Source of the DNA: Pectinophora gossypiella
Lineage: Eukaryota > Arthropoda > Insecta > Lepidoptera > Gelechiidae
Reading direction: 5' to 3'
DNA length: 64,000 nt
NCBI RefSeq assembly: GCF_024362695.1
Contig: NC_065406.1
Location: 13,764,001 to 13,828,000, forward strand
The translations under genes were made by a program, and so were the position numbers. The number at the start of each line of letters is the position of its first letter. Within the stretch, counting starts at the first letter, position 1. The notes beneath the pieces were generated by a model, which saw nothing but the letters and a program-made list of their open reading frames with translations, made no database searches and was not told where the DNA came from. Below are positions 8,801 to 15,941 of this stretch, one piece after another.

Positions 8801-9132
8801 ACTTCTATCCTTCGCCTCTAAATAGTACTGACAGTTACTGCTGCCCTCTGTCAGGTTCCAGGTTCAAGTCCCTGTGACGTGCCCCTTTCGTGCTGCATCT
8901 CATCTTATATTATGTGACAAAATACTGTTGTTACAAATAATAAAACTATGGGACTTACTATCGTATAGGTACTGAAATCGTCACTTATTTCGACATCCCG
9001 CGAATTCAATTGCACAACTCTATCAGGATTTTCGGGTAATCAAAGTAAGTACTTACCAACTTGATGTTGCTCTGAAGGCAATGAGTTCCCGACAGCCACC
9101 AATGCCAACAAGACAACTGCGATGACTTTCAT
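2740..9132 (-). CDS. Secreted group-7-allergen-like (TULIP/JHBP-type) protein, 229 aa, seven coding exons
   Basis: Reconstructed as complement(join(2740..2802, 3361..3456, 5091..5202, 5949..6009, 8014..8153, 8447..8588, 9057..9132)): 690 nt, 229 residues plus stop. All six junctions are GT-AG and keep frame. Residues 1-18 are a signal peptide (MKVIAVVLLALVAVGNSL). The mature part has an N-terminal helix-like segment (EVVRDSRNIISDLIAGAIE), a GLGLPVPILF stretch, repeated beta-strand-like segments (VSNIVINDLHYAIF, LTLDISLPEIALSI, ISGIRIAGQVQLSISL, FDLGGLQ) and a C-terminal amphipathic helix ending in DILN. That layout fits insect proteins of the mite group 7 allergen family, lipid-binding TULIP-fold proteins related to JH-binding/takeout types. 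The ligand is unknown. AATAAA lies just downstream on the minus strand (near 2680). Gene structure is seen directly; family is by resemblance. Confidence 0.72.
2928..3058. repeat. Array of five 20-bp CTAG-centred palindromes in intron 6
   Basis: Units GGCTACACCTAGTTTTAGCC (2928), GGTTAGAACTAGATGTAGCC (2948), GGTTAAACCTAGTACTAGCC (2978), GGGTAAAACTAGGTTTTGCC (3008) and GGCTACAACTAGGTCCAGCC (3039) all fit GGNTANANCTAGNTNNNGCC or close to it. The starts of the last four lie 30-31 bp apart. Degenerate half-units flank the run (about 2909 and 3065). The units differ from each other but keep the dyad. Confidence 0.75.
3121..3147. mobile_element. Terminal fragment of palindromic MITE family A
   Basis: GTTACGATGTCACTAACACC followed by TGTATA is the standard terminus of family A (full copies at 22576, 35587, 47441). 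Only the end is present. Confidence 0.5.
3361..3456 (-). CDS. Exon 6 of the group-7-allergen-like gene
   Basis: Acceptor TCCACAG|TTTAAT and donor CTCAGG|GTAAGT; exactly 32 codons, from FNGYVNVMGINL to EIPRILAELR. Confidence 0.7.
3705..3801 (-). repeat. tRNA-like head of a SINE, truncated
   Basis: Read on the minus strand, TCTAGTGTTTAGAGCGTTGG (A-box-like) is followed by GGTTCGATTCC (B box) and GGGGACATTGTCG. This matches the head of the longer SINEs at 6965-7325 and 30308-30650. Confidence 0.6.
3955..4288 (-). mobile_element. RTE-type LINE 3' region fragment
   Basis: Begins with the complement of GCTACTTTTT...AAGAGCGTGG, then a long block (AGGGCAGTGGTTTCCCTCTT, CAGTACTCTGTCTGACGC, GACAGTTACTGCTGCCCTC) repeated at 8645-8905 and, on the other strand, at 56838-56955. 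The coding end of this family is seen at 19729-19995 and 29675-29962. It abuts the mariner relic on the right. Confidence 0.55.
4291..4921 (+). mobile_element. Internally deleted mariner element with intact ends
   Basis: TA dinucleotides (4291-4292, 4920-4921) flank matching ends: CGAGGGGCGGCTGGAAAA on the left and its inverse with small changes on the right, continuing to ATGAGCC/GGCTCAT. Between them an ORF (4453-4719) joins the transposase N-terminal helix-turn-helix (about residues 10-65, YRAVIKFLTKKNKTPTEIY to SLEDD) directly to a C-terminal motif, LAPSDYFLF. The remaining C-terminus (SEEEMKAAVNEHFED and beyond) follows in another frame. The catalytic core between is missing, so this is a non-autonomous deletion derivative that a related full-length transposase might still have mobilised. 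Confidence 0.85.
4453..4719 (+). pseudogene. Mariner transposase remnant (N-terminus fused to C-terminus, then frameshifted)
   Basis: ATG at 4453. The first 65 or so codons are the paired HTH DNA-binding region of an IS630-Tc1-mariner transposase. Roughly two thirds of the protein is deleted at SLEDD|LAPSD. A frameshift after FSNLKK moves the rest (to about 4890) into another frame, where it reads to a stop near the right terminal repeat. The first two catalytic Asp residues are not present. Confidence 0.8.
5091..5202 (-). CDS. Exon 5 of the group-7-allergen-like gene
   Basis: Acceptor TTTCTAG|ATTAGC and donor TTACAG|GTAAAC. Encodes LAISGIRIAGQVQLSISLLG through FDLGGLQ and ends in phase 0. 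Confidence 0.7.
5232..5417. repeat. SINE tail fragment plus GGACGGACAGACAGACATG repeat
   Basis: 5232-5282 is the tail (complement of GCCCAGCAGTGGGACGTATA) of the SINE family seen whole at 6965. 5290-5417 holds a GGACGGACGGACAGACAGAC core followed by AAGGGTTCCGTTTTTGCC and GGCTACGGAACCCTAAAAA, a block I recognise as a common dispersed repeat in moth genomes. Confidence 0.5.
5455..5598. mobile_element. Palindromic MITE, family A (diverged copy)
   Basis: AAATTTCACTTGATATCAAC, CAGAATCATGGTCTGAATCA, then an inverted AATCGTAAC...GATGATTCAGCTCA half. The right part is interrupted by the 5S-like SINE that follows. Confidence 0.6.
5599..5887 (+). mobile_element. 5S-rRNA-like chimeric SINE (copy 1) with 11-bp TSD
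   Basis: Flanked by identical ATCAAGAGAAA (5588-5598 and 5888-5898). It carries a GTAAACGCGCTCG head, then TTGAAGTTAAGCAACTTTC and GGTCATAGGATGCGTGACC, which resemble the internal 5S rRNA segment (AAGTTAAGCAACG...GGATGGGTGACC), then CTTCGGAAGGCACGTTAAGC and an ATG microsatellite tail. The 5' end is truncated relative to the copies at 55781 and 62982. Confidence 0.8.
5949..6009 (-). CDS. Exon 4 of the group-7-allergen-like gene
   Basis: Acceptor TTTCTAG|ATGACG and donor GGGCAG|GTGAGA. A 61-nt exon encoding DAGFDLTILGHRFNARGLG. A Jockey-type LINE fragment in the opposite orientation starts within about 20 bp of the acceptor. Confidence 0.68.
6015..6514 (+). mobile_element. 5'-truncated Jockey-clade LINE with poly(A) tail
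   Basis: The longest copy of the family. It encodes the end of the reverse-transcriptase ORF (6028-6333: ASKRFFDSAPHHPNPLVVAA, RRPKDVIYDSDDPITLAIEA), a typical Jockey-clade C-terminus. A shared 3' UTR follows (GCCTGTTGTCTTAAACGTTG, GGCCAAGTAGTTAATGCC, ATAAGTCACGTG) and ends in poly(A). Other copies start at various points in this sequence but all stop at the same 3' end, the usual sign of target-primed insertion with 5' truncation. It sits in intron 3 of the group-7-allergen-like gene, in the opposite orientation. Confidence 0.75.
6965..7325 (+). mobile_element. tRNA-derived SINE with RTE-like tail (long family)
   Basis: Head GGTCTAGTGGTTAGAGCG (A box) and GGTTCGATTCC (B box). A body follows with CACTTTGTGAGACTGGCC, ATTGTCTGG, GGCACGTTAAGCCGTT and ACACCTCCACCAACTCG, then the tail GCCCAGCAGTGGGACGTATA plus GTTTATGTTTTATGTTATG. 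A second, nearly complete copy lies at 30308-30650 on the minus strand. Confidence 0.75.
7326..8013 (-). other. Intron 3 remainder with a Jockey 3' fragment
   Basis: The part at about 7845-7985 repeats the Jockey 3' UTR (GACGCCGTGAGCCGAGGCTC, CTTGTTGTCTTAAATTCTGG, GGTGAGAGCTCTCAGCG) and stops before the terminal poly(A). The rest, including a CA/CCAC-rich stretch at 7590-7680, shows no gene or other recognisable element. Confidence 0.45.
8014..8153 (-). CDS. Exon 3 of the group-7-allergen-like gene
   Basis: Acceptor CTGCAG|CCTCTT and donor CTATTG|GTAAGC. Encodes LFDTNAHVDNIVATGVSNIV through LPEIALSI. Confidence 0.72.
8447..8588 (-). CDS. Exon 2 of the group-7-allergen-like gene
   Basis: Acceptor TTACAG|AAGTGG and donor CCTAT|GTAAGT. 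Encodes EVVRDSRNIISDLIAGAIE through GLNFGLGLPVP; the last codon is completed by exon 3 to give isoleucine. Confidence 0.72.
8645..8905 (-). mobile_element. RTE-type LINE 3' region fragment
   Basis: Repeats the block of 3955-4288: GGGCAGTGGTTTCCCTCTTG, CAGTACTCTGTCTGACGCGA, GACAGTTACTGCTGCCCTCT and CCTGTGACGTGCCCC. It lies in intron 1 of the group-7-allergen-like gene. Confidence 0.55.
9057..9132 (-). CDS. Exon 1 of the group-7-allergen-like gene
   Basis: ATG at 9132-9130; 25 codons plus one base ending at GTTG|GTAAGT. It encodes the signal peptide and the residues PSEQHQV. A possible untranslated acceptor (TTATTTTAG) lies about 20 bases upstream of the ATG. Confidence 0.72.
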
Positions 9133-9189
9133 TTTTATTTTATAAATTCACTAAAATAAGAAAAATAACAGTGTAATTCATTGTTCATT

Positions 9190-9445
9190 GTCCATGGTCC
9201 AGTGGTTGAGCGCTGGGCTCACGATCCGGAGGTCCCGAGTTCGATTTCCGGCGGGGACATAACACAAAAATTACTTTATGGTTCCTAGTTTGGTTAGGAC
9301 ATTACAAGCTGATCACCAGATTGTCCGAAAGTAAGATAATCCGTGCTTCGGAAGGCACGTTAGTCCCGGTTACTACTTACTATGGCGGCTCTATAGTAAA
9401 CCTGACATCAGGGTTGATGAGGTTGGTACTCCACCCACACAATAG
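9190..9445 (+). mobile_element. tRNA-derived SINE (HaSE-like), 3' part shortened
   Basis: GGTCCAGTGGTTGAGCGCTG (A box), GAGTTCGATTTCC (weak B box), GGTTAGGACATTACAAGCTG, TTCGGAAGGCACGTTAG, then CTGACATCAGGGTTGATGAG and GGTTGGTACTCCACC. It lies upstream of the start codon of the group-7-allergen-like gene and lacks part of the central body. Confidence 0.7.
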
Positions 9446-9897
9446 AAAAGATTGTTCGAAATTAAATTATTAATAACTACTTCGCCTTTTAAATTATTTT
9501 ACAAATCATTAAAATAGTCTTCAAATAATTCTAAACTAAAAATTATATTAAATTATTTACATTCGTAATTAATTAAGTTCCTTACCTAAACGCAGATGGG
9601 TAAATACTAGGTACATTCACAACACTGCAGGAAAACTAATGTGTGTTTAATTATCATTCGATATTTTAAGAGGATTATAAGATTATAATCAAATCATCAA
9701 TCAATTTTCGTAATAACACATGTGTAATCTTTATAATATACATAATATGTATACATATATATCTAATACTTTACCTTTTAATCGTTCGGAACTGAAAACC
9801 GTGTTATATATGTATATAATTGCAGTGGAATGCTATGTGCTTGTGGAGTTTCATAGTCACTGCGTACCCCGGTGGGAAGGAATCGTGAGTTTATCAA
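9446..9897. other. AT-rich gap, no feature recognised
   Basis: Very AT-rich sequence upstream of the group-7-allergen-like gene. The plus-strand ORF at 9720-9980 is low-complexity and runs into a LINE tail, so it is not called. Confidence 0.4.
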
Positions 9898-9978
9898 TCA
9901 ATCAATCAATAATACTTTATTGCACAACAACATATACAAACAACAACATACACAACATACACATACATATACATATAT
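9898..9978 (-). repeat. LINE 3' terminus with AATC tail plus CATA/ACA microsatellite
   Basis: (TCAA)n followed by TACTTTATTGCACAACAA is the inverse of the TTGTGCAATAAAGTA terminus at the left edge of the window. A run of ACA and CATA units follows. Confidence 0.55.
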
Positions 9979-10408
9979 AGGGTTTGTGCAGTTATTACTT
10001 GACATGAGGGACCATTTTATGAGCGATGCGATAAGCTGACAGAACTTCGTATCAAAAGTGACTGCAAGTTGTCTTTGATTACTTGTGGCTCTGCCCACCC
10101 CATTAGGGATTACGGGCGTGAGTTTATGTATGTATGTAACATATACAAAGGACATAAACATACGAATAAAACATGCGTTTATGTATGTATTAGGAGGAAA
10201 ATCCGTATACAACTTGGTACCGGAGTAAAATCGGGACCGATAGGTTTATCGAGGAAATGTTTTAATCTAATGTCCACAGTCTCTAATGGGGTGGGCAGAG
10301 CCACAAGTAATCAGATGACTTGCAGTCACTTTTGATACGAAGTTCTATCAGCTTATCGCATCGCCCATAAAATGGTCCCTCATGTCAAGTAATAACTGCA
10401 CAAACCCT
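9979..10408. repeat. Inverted repeat with about 127-bp arms
   Basis: The left arm (9979-10106) starts AGGGTTTGTGCAGTTATTAC; the right arm (10283-10408) is its inverse, ending GTAATAACTGCACAAACCCT. Both arms hold GGGACCATTTTATG and CACAAGTAATCA-type blocks. The about 176-bp loop holds TATG repeats. The inner edge matches the LINE fragment at 2205-2265, so two LINE-derived pieces may lie head to head. Confidence 0.75.
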
Positions 10409-10537
10409 TTGTCGGTTTTACGACCTGCCGAGAAGATAAACAGCTGAACACGTTGTTTTTTATTCACTTCCAGCGGTATAGTTTATGTTTGTATAACTTA
10501 ACTGTCAAGTGTCAAGTTGTTTGCAACATGACTGACA

Positions 10538-10555
10538 ACCCCCCCCCCCCCCCTC
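10538..10555. repeat. Poly(C) tract
   Basis: An almost uninterrupted run of C followed by TCCCATCCCC, within the GC-rich block (10560-10690) that repeats the CCAATAGCCGTAC element of 1540-1770. Confidence 0.8.
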
Positions 10556-10942
10556 CCATCCCCCTCGCGGCACGGCAACGAATTTAATCGAGGGCTTTGA
10601 CCAATAGCCGTACAACGTCTATCGTGGGTAGATCATTAGTAGGCATTCGTTATGTCTATTGGATAAAACCGTCGATATAATTTACGACGCGCGCGGCGTG
10701 GCTGCCAAGATCGTGCTGGTATTCTAGTGAGATATTGTCCATAGAGATTTTATAGTCTCCCTCAGCTGCCTGGTTCTATAGGAACAATTTCAACAAATGA
10801 AAAACAATTAAATATTTTTATATACAAGCATTTATTTTTATAATTAAACACAAACTTTGCAAACATTCAATAATGCAATCATAGCACTAATTAAATATTA
10901 TTAACTTACTCGAAATACTATTAGAATTTAAAAAGATAATTC

Positions 10943-12921
10943 CATGGAGTAAAGGAAACAAATACCTAACGCCTGTTTCACCATTTGCTGATAATCTGTA
11001 TGATAGTATAACCTATCTGCCAGATAACTGTCTGATAACAGGACTTCTACATTTCGAGTAAGCTTTGCATAGGCTTTCAGTGCAGATTACCAGCACATGA
11101 TGAAAGAAACTATTATTATTTTCAAAATATTTGACGAGATACCTACGTTTAGACATGAAATAGGAGTTACTAGTTTTATTTTTTAGGTTCACATTTTTTA
11201 CTTAAATCTCACCTAGTGGTAAGTGAAGAACGGAAGATGTTGCTTGAGACAGTATACGCTTAATTAATAAATGTCTTTTCACTCTATCATTAAAGCTTGA
11301 AATCCAATTCTATTCCAATATTTTAGAGTCGGATACAAACATTTTAAGTCATGTGCCCAGCGCGCCTCGCAACCGTGTGTACCTTATATGCTGCGCTTAG
11401 TTATAACACATACGTAGCAATGCGTGCGGCGTACGGCGTACGCGGCACATGCTTGGCAATGTTTTATCCGTCTTTACTCTGAATAAAATGAAATCAAAGA
11501 GCCGTGTACACTTGATGAATCACCTGCCGCCCTGCCTGCGGCGTACGGCGTACGCGGCACATGCTTGGCAATGTTTTCATCCGTCTTTACTCTGAATAAA
11601 ATGAAATCAAAGAGCCGTGTACACTTGATGAATCACCTGCCGCCCTGCCTGCGGCGTACGGCGTACGCGGCACATGCTTGGCAATGTTTTCATCCGTCTT
11701 TACTCCGAATAAAATGAAATCAAAGAGCCGTGTACACTTGATGAATCACCTGCCGCCCTGCCTGCGGCGTACGGCGTACGCGGCACATGCTTGGCAATGT
11801 TTTCATCCGTCTTTACTCTGAATAAAATGAAATCAAAGAGCCGTGTACACTTGATGAATCACCTGCCGCCCTGCCTGCGGCGTACGGCGTACGCGGCACA
11901 TGCTTGGCAATGTTTTCATCCGTCTTTACTCTGAATAAAATGAAATCAAAGAGCCGTGTACACTTGATGAATCACCTGCCGCCCTGCCTGCGGCGTACGG
12001 CGTACGCGGCACATGCTTGGCAATGTTTTCATCCGTCTTTACTCTGAATAAAATGAAATCAAAGAGCCGTGTACACTTGATGAATCACCTGCCGCCCTGC
12101 CTGCGGCGTACGGCGTACGCGGCACATGCTTGGCAATGTTTTAATCCGTCTTTACTCTGAATAAAATGAAATCAAAGAGCCGTGTACACTTGATGAATCA
12201 CCTGCCGCCCTGCCTGCGGCGTACGGCGTACGCGGCACATGCTTGGCAATGTTTTATCCGTCTTTACTCTGAATAAAATGAAATCAAAGAGCCGTGTACA
12301 CTTGATGAATCACCTGCCGCCCTGCCTGCGGCGTACGGCGTACGCGGCACATGCTTGGCAATGTTTTATCCGTCTTTACTCTGAATAGAATGAAATCAAA
12401 GAACCGTGTACATTTGATGAATCATCTGCCTTTAACGAGGTCCTTTAAAAGATTATGAGTGAGATATAAAAAAGAAACAAAAAAGTGTCCTTGATTAAAA
12501 CACATAATAACGGATTCTTACCGCGTTTAAAGTAGGAATATGAGACTCCCGATATGAGTTTGTGTATGATAACCGCGTAAACTTAAAACAATGTATAAAG
12601 TGTCCTTGAGTCCAAGGATAACATTTCGCACAAAACAATTAATGTACAATCTTGATTTTTAGCTGACGATCATATTTTTTCGAATCATATTATGTTTCTA
12701 CGTATATATACTTTCTTAACACTGTTTTAACTCGTTTACAGCCTCAAAATATGAGAGTCTAAAATACCATTTTGCATTATGATTGCCCGCTACGGCATGT
12801 ATTCAAACTCAAAACCTATTGTCAACAGAGTTTTTAACATATTTAACATACATAGGTAGTTTATGTACTATGTTGTTGCAATGTTAAGCTCAAAAAGCGA
12901 AAATGTTTCCTTTACTCCATG
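10943..12921. mobile_element. Possible non-autonomous element: 18-bp inverted ends around a tandem array
   Basis: CATGGAGTAAAGGAAACA (10943-10960) and its perfect inverse (12904-12921) bracket about 1.98 kb of non-coding DNA with the 113-bp array in the middle. No clear TSD is seen and no transposase is encoded, so this could also be a coincidental inverted repeat. If it is an element, it lies downstream of ace1. Confidence 0.4.
11412..12431. repeat. Nine-copy tandem array, 113-bp unit
   Basis: The marker GCGGCGTACGGCGTACGCGG starts at 11426, 11538, 11651, 11764, 11877, 11990, 12103, 12216 and 12328, so the period is 112-113 bp. Copies are nearly identical; most differences are a one-base indel (TTTTATCC/TTTTCATCC) and single substitutions, with the outer copies the most diverged. 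Each unit contains the dyads GCGTACGGCGTACGC and GTGTACAC. The only long tandem array of this kind in the window. Confidence 0.95.
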
Positions 12922-15804
12922 AATTTGAATGGAAAATCAACATGCGGCTATGCTTGTAGGCCTTATCATCGTGCTATCAAAATTCGCTATAGTTTTAGGC
13001 CATTTGTGTTACACTGACGATTTATTATACATTTACTTTATTATAGCCAAGCAGAGTCGAAGCAAGTTATCAGTGTATAGAAAACAATGTAAACCCTCAT
13101 TTTTGCCAATTTCAAGTTTTATAGAACATTTTGATGCTGCGAAAATTAGTAGTACTGAATACCCTTGTATGTGGTACTTTATTACATTTCAAAATAATTT
13201 CCTTACCATGTTTTTGTATTTTCTTTTCATTATGTTGTAGTACTGAATTCATTTTATTGTTGTTCAATAATCCACTTTTCTTGTAATAAAAATGTTTTTT
13301 TGTTCTTGTTTAGTTTGTTGATCTTTCACCAAAATGTTCTGTAACACTTAATTCGACAACTTTCAATAATCACCTTATTCTCTTAATTCCAAAACATCAT
13401 TCTGAAAGAAATCTTGTGCTGCTGATAATGCCCCCGTCATTAACATCAGATATTCTAAATGAAAACTTTAGAAGCTATTCGAAATTGACGTAAAATATTA
13501 TATTTAAAGAATCCTATTCATTGAGTCATTCTGTACAATAGGTGGCTAAGGAAACAAATCTACGGAACTACAATTGGAGCGAATTTGTAACATCCAGCTT
13601 CGTAGATTCTATAACCATGTTTGGCACTACGCATCATTCGTTGGCCTTTTCAATATCACATAATATAATTGAAAATTAACAGTGCAGATATTTTAGAAAG
13701 TAACGCATCACTACACCTACTATATCACCTATATCATAGTGTTATATCAATATATATAAAAGTGAACAAGAGGCACTCTATAGGTTTACATACGCAGGTT
13801 AAAATAAGCGTAGTTTAAACACCGAACATGAGCTAGACATGAATACTGACACTATTATACATTGACTAACACCAGCGAGTGAAGATTACATACGTTGTAT
13901 ACACATCGCCTAATCAAACAGAAACAACATAAGCTCAAGTACCTACGAAAAATTACATTTAGCAATTACTATATCTCATAAGGTATCGTCTTCCACAACA
14001 GGTTATATTTTTATTTTTATTTAATAAATATTACCACATAGGCACCGCCTTGACTTGCCCTTAAACGATCTGAAAAAAAAACGAACTAAGAACGACAACA
14101 AGACCCTACATTATAAACTAACACACATACAATATTTACACCAATTAAATAATTTCAATTTATCTATTACATATCGTAGCTGTTGCAAGAGATTTTTTAT
14201 TAATTTTACCGTACTGTACTATTAATTTTTATCTTAAATCTCGAACGAATTGTAAAGATTCATCTATTTAATTGTTTATACCAATATTCGAAAGCTGAAC
14301 CGCACTAATTCCTCTAAACTAGATGTATCGACCCTAACTTTAAGGTACTAATTTTGTAGGTTCTAACACAATCAGTATACTATGTACTGTACATCTCTCA
14401 TCACACTGTGCACCATCGGCTGAGACAAAACCATGGACGTTAATAGACACATTGGGTACATTTTTAACAACTTCTGAATTTGGTTATATAGATTTCCAGC
14501 TTTTATAATCATCATCTTCGTACACGATAATTGAAATTTCATTATCATTATCACCCAATTGTGCTTCTATCAGTAATATAAAATGCATTACTGTACATCT
14601 ATAAGTTTTGTCCCGTTCGTGGCTCACAGCAGTTACATCGTCATACTTTTCCTCACATTCAAAGATTCCTCATTCAAGATTCCCTAAGTTTTTGAACACT
14701 CTGACGAGTCTCGTTTCACCTATAGCGCCTTACAGAGTTTCAAAATTTATTTTATAGCCATTCGACAATTCGTCATTATTTCCTCCAATTCTGTTAATAT
14801 ACACCGAACCATTATAACTCGTACAACTTTCTAATATTGGTCCGCTACAGTGTTCGTGAAGTGACCTAGCTTACTTAACTTACCTTCTATGGCTAGAATG
14901 AACGTAAACGTTTCTATGCCTTGCGTGATATGTATAGCAATAGAGGCGCTTTAAAGCTAACACTTCATTGTCCTCAAATCTTCTACGCCTTTCTATTTCT
15001 CACACAACGGTTCACTCACTCTTTTAACCAAAAAGAAATATTTGTTCCTTTGAATACTTAGTTATTACGAAGACAAAGTTTACAATTTTACTATTATTAC
15101 TCTCTTCTCTGACAGAAGTCCGCGATGGCAAACTACCCCCGTAAGATATGTAGAGACTTACCGACTATGACAAAATTACTCCTACATATTTCTATAATTT
15201 GTTATTAACAAGTGATATGTTGATGGAGGCATCACTCCTTTTAAAATAGATCGTAACATTAATTCATAAACAATAATTTTACATCACTTACATTTAATTA
15301 TGGAACTTAATAGCGACTTTACTAGACAATTTATGTACTTACAGCGCAATATAACACTTGAGGTGGCTTAGAACTAAAATTATGCGTAAGTCTACTTTAC
15401 ATTATAAAAATAAGTTAATATAAGAAAATATCCCAGAGATTCTTTGACGGCAACATATATTAATATACAAGAATTTTAATACGGACTCACATTTTTATGG
15501 CTGACGTATTGTGAAGACGACCCCTCGTCTTTGCCGAGTCATAAATCATCTGAATGAAATATTTTCGTCATTTCATGACAGTTGCGCTTGACGCGTCATA
15601 AGAAATCGGAAAGTCTTTTTCAGCAAACACCATTTGTGACAGGACAAAGACAGCTTGCAGTCTCTGTCGGGGACTTAAAAATGTCACCCCGTACTCCTTA
15701 AGCACCTCTCTACTAAGATATTGAACGGTTAGTAGAGAAGTAACGAATGTTGAATCAAGCACAACTTAAGTAGATTGAAAGGCTCACATTATTACCCTAG
15801 AGAT
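12922..15804 (-). other. Repeat-poor region downstream of ace1 (possible long 3' UTR)
   Basis: From the ace1 stop codon leftwards, about 2.9 kb is AT-rich, almost free of the dispersed repeats found elsewhere, and without convincing coding potential. AATAAA signals on the minus strand (TTTATT near 14735, 14012 and 13020) could end the transcript. The ORFs at 12929-13240 (+), 14372-14554 (-) and 15568-15762 (-) lack recognisable features. The scarcity of repeats would fit a transcribed 3' UTR. Confidence 0.4.
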
Positions 15805-15941
15805 TCATATAATATAGTTGAACAGTTTGGTTTGCAGCAGCCCGACAGTCGATACAGTCGTGAGGCTGAGTGCGAAGAGATCCAGCGACATCCACTGCGC
15901 AGGCGCACTGCTCGTGCAGTTCCTCGGGGGGTCAGGCTTAC
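15805..15941 (-). CDS. ace1: ace1 terminal coding exon (GPI signal)
   Basis: Acceptor ACATTTCAG|GTAAGCC; the exon starts with donor-like GTAAG. Encodes SKPDPPRNCTSSAPAQW, then the hydrophobic tail MSLDLFALSLTTVSTVGLL and a TGA at 15807-15805. It completes the enzyme with the expected Cys and anchor signal. Confidence 0.9.

Noticed and set aside
12929..13240. 103-aa plus-strand ORF with a hydrophobic start
   Set aside because: AT-rich, no motif, straddles nothing conserved, and lies in what is probably ace1 3' UTR on the other strand.
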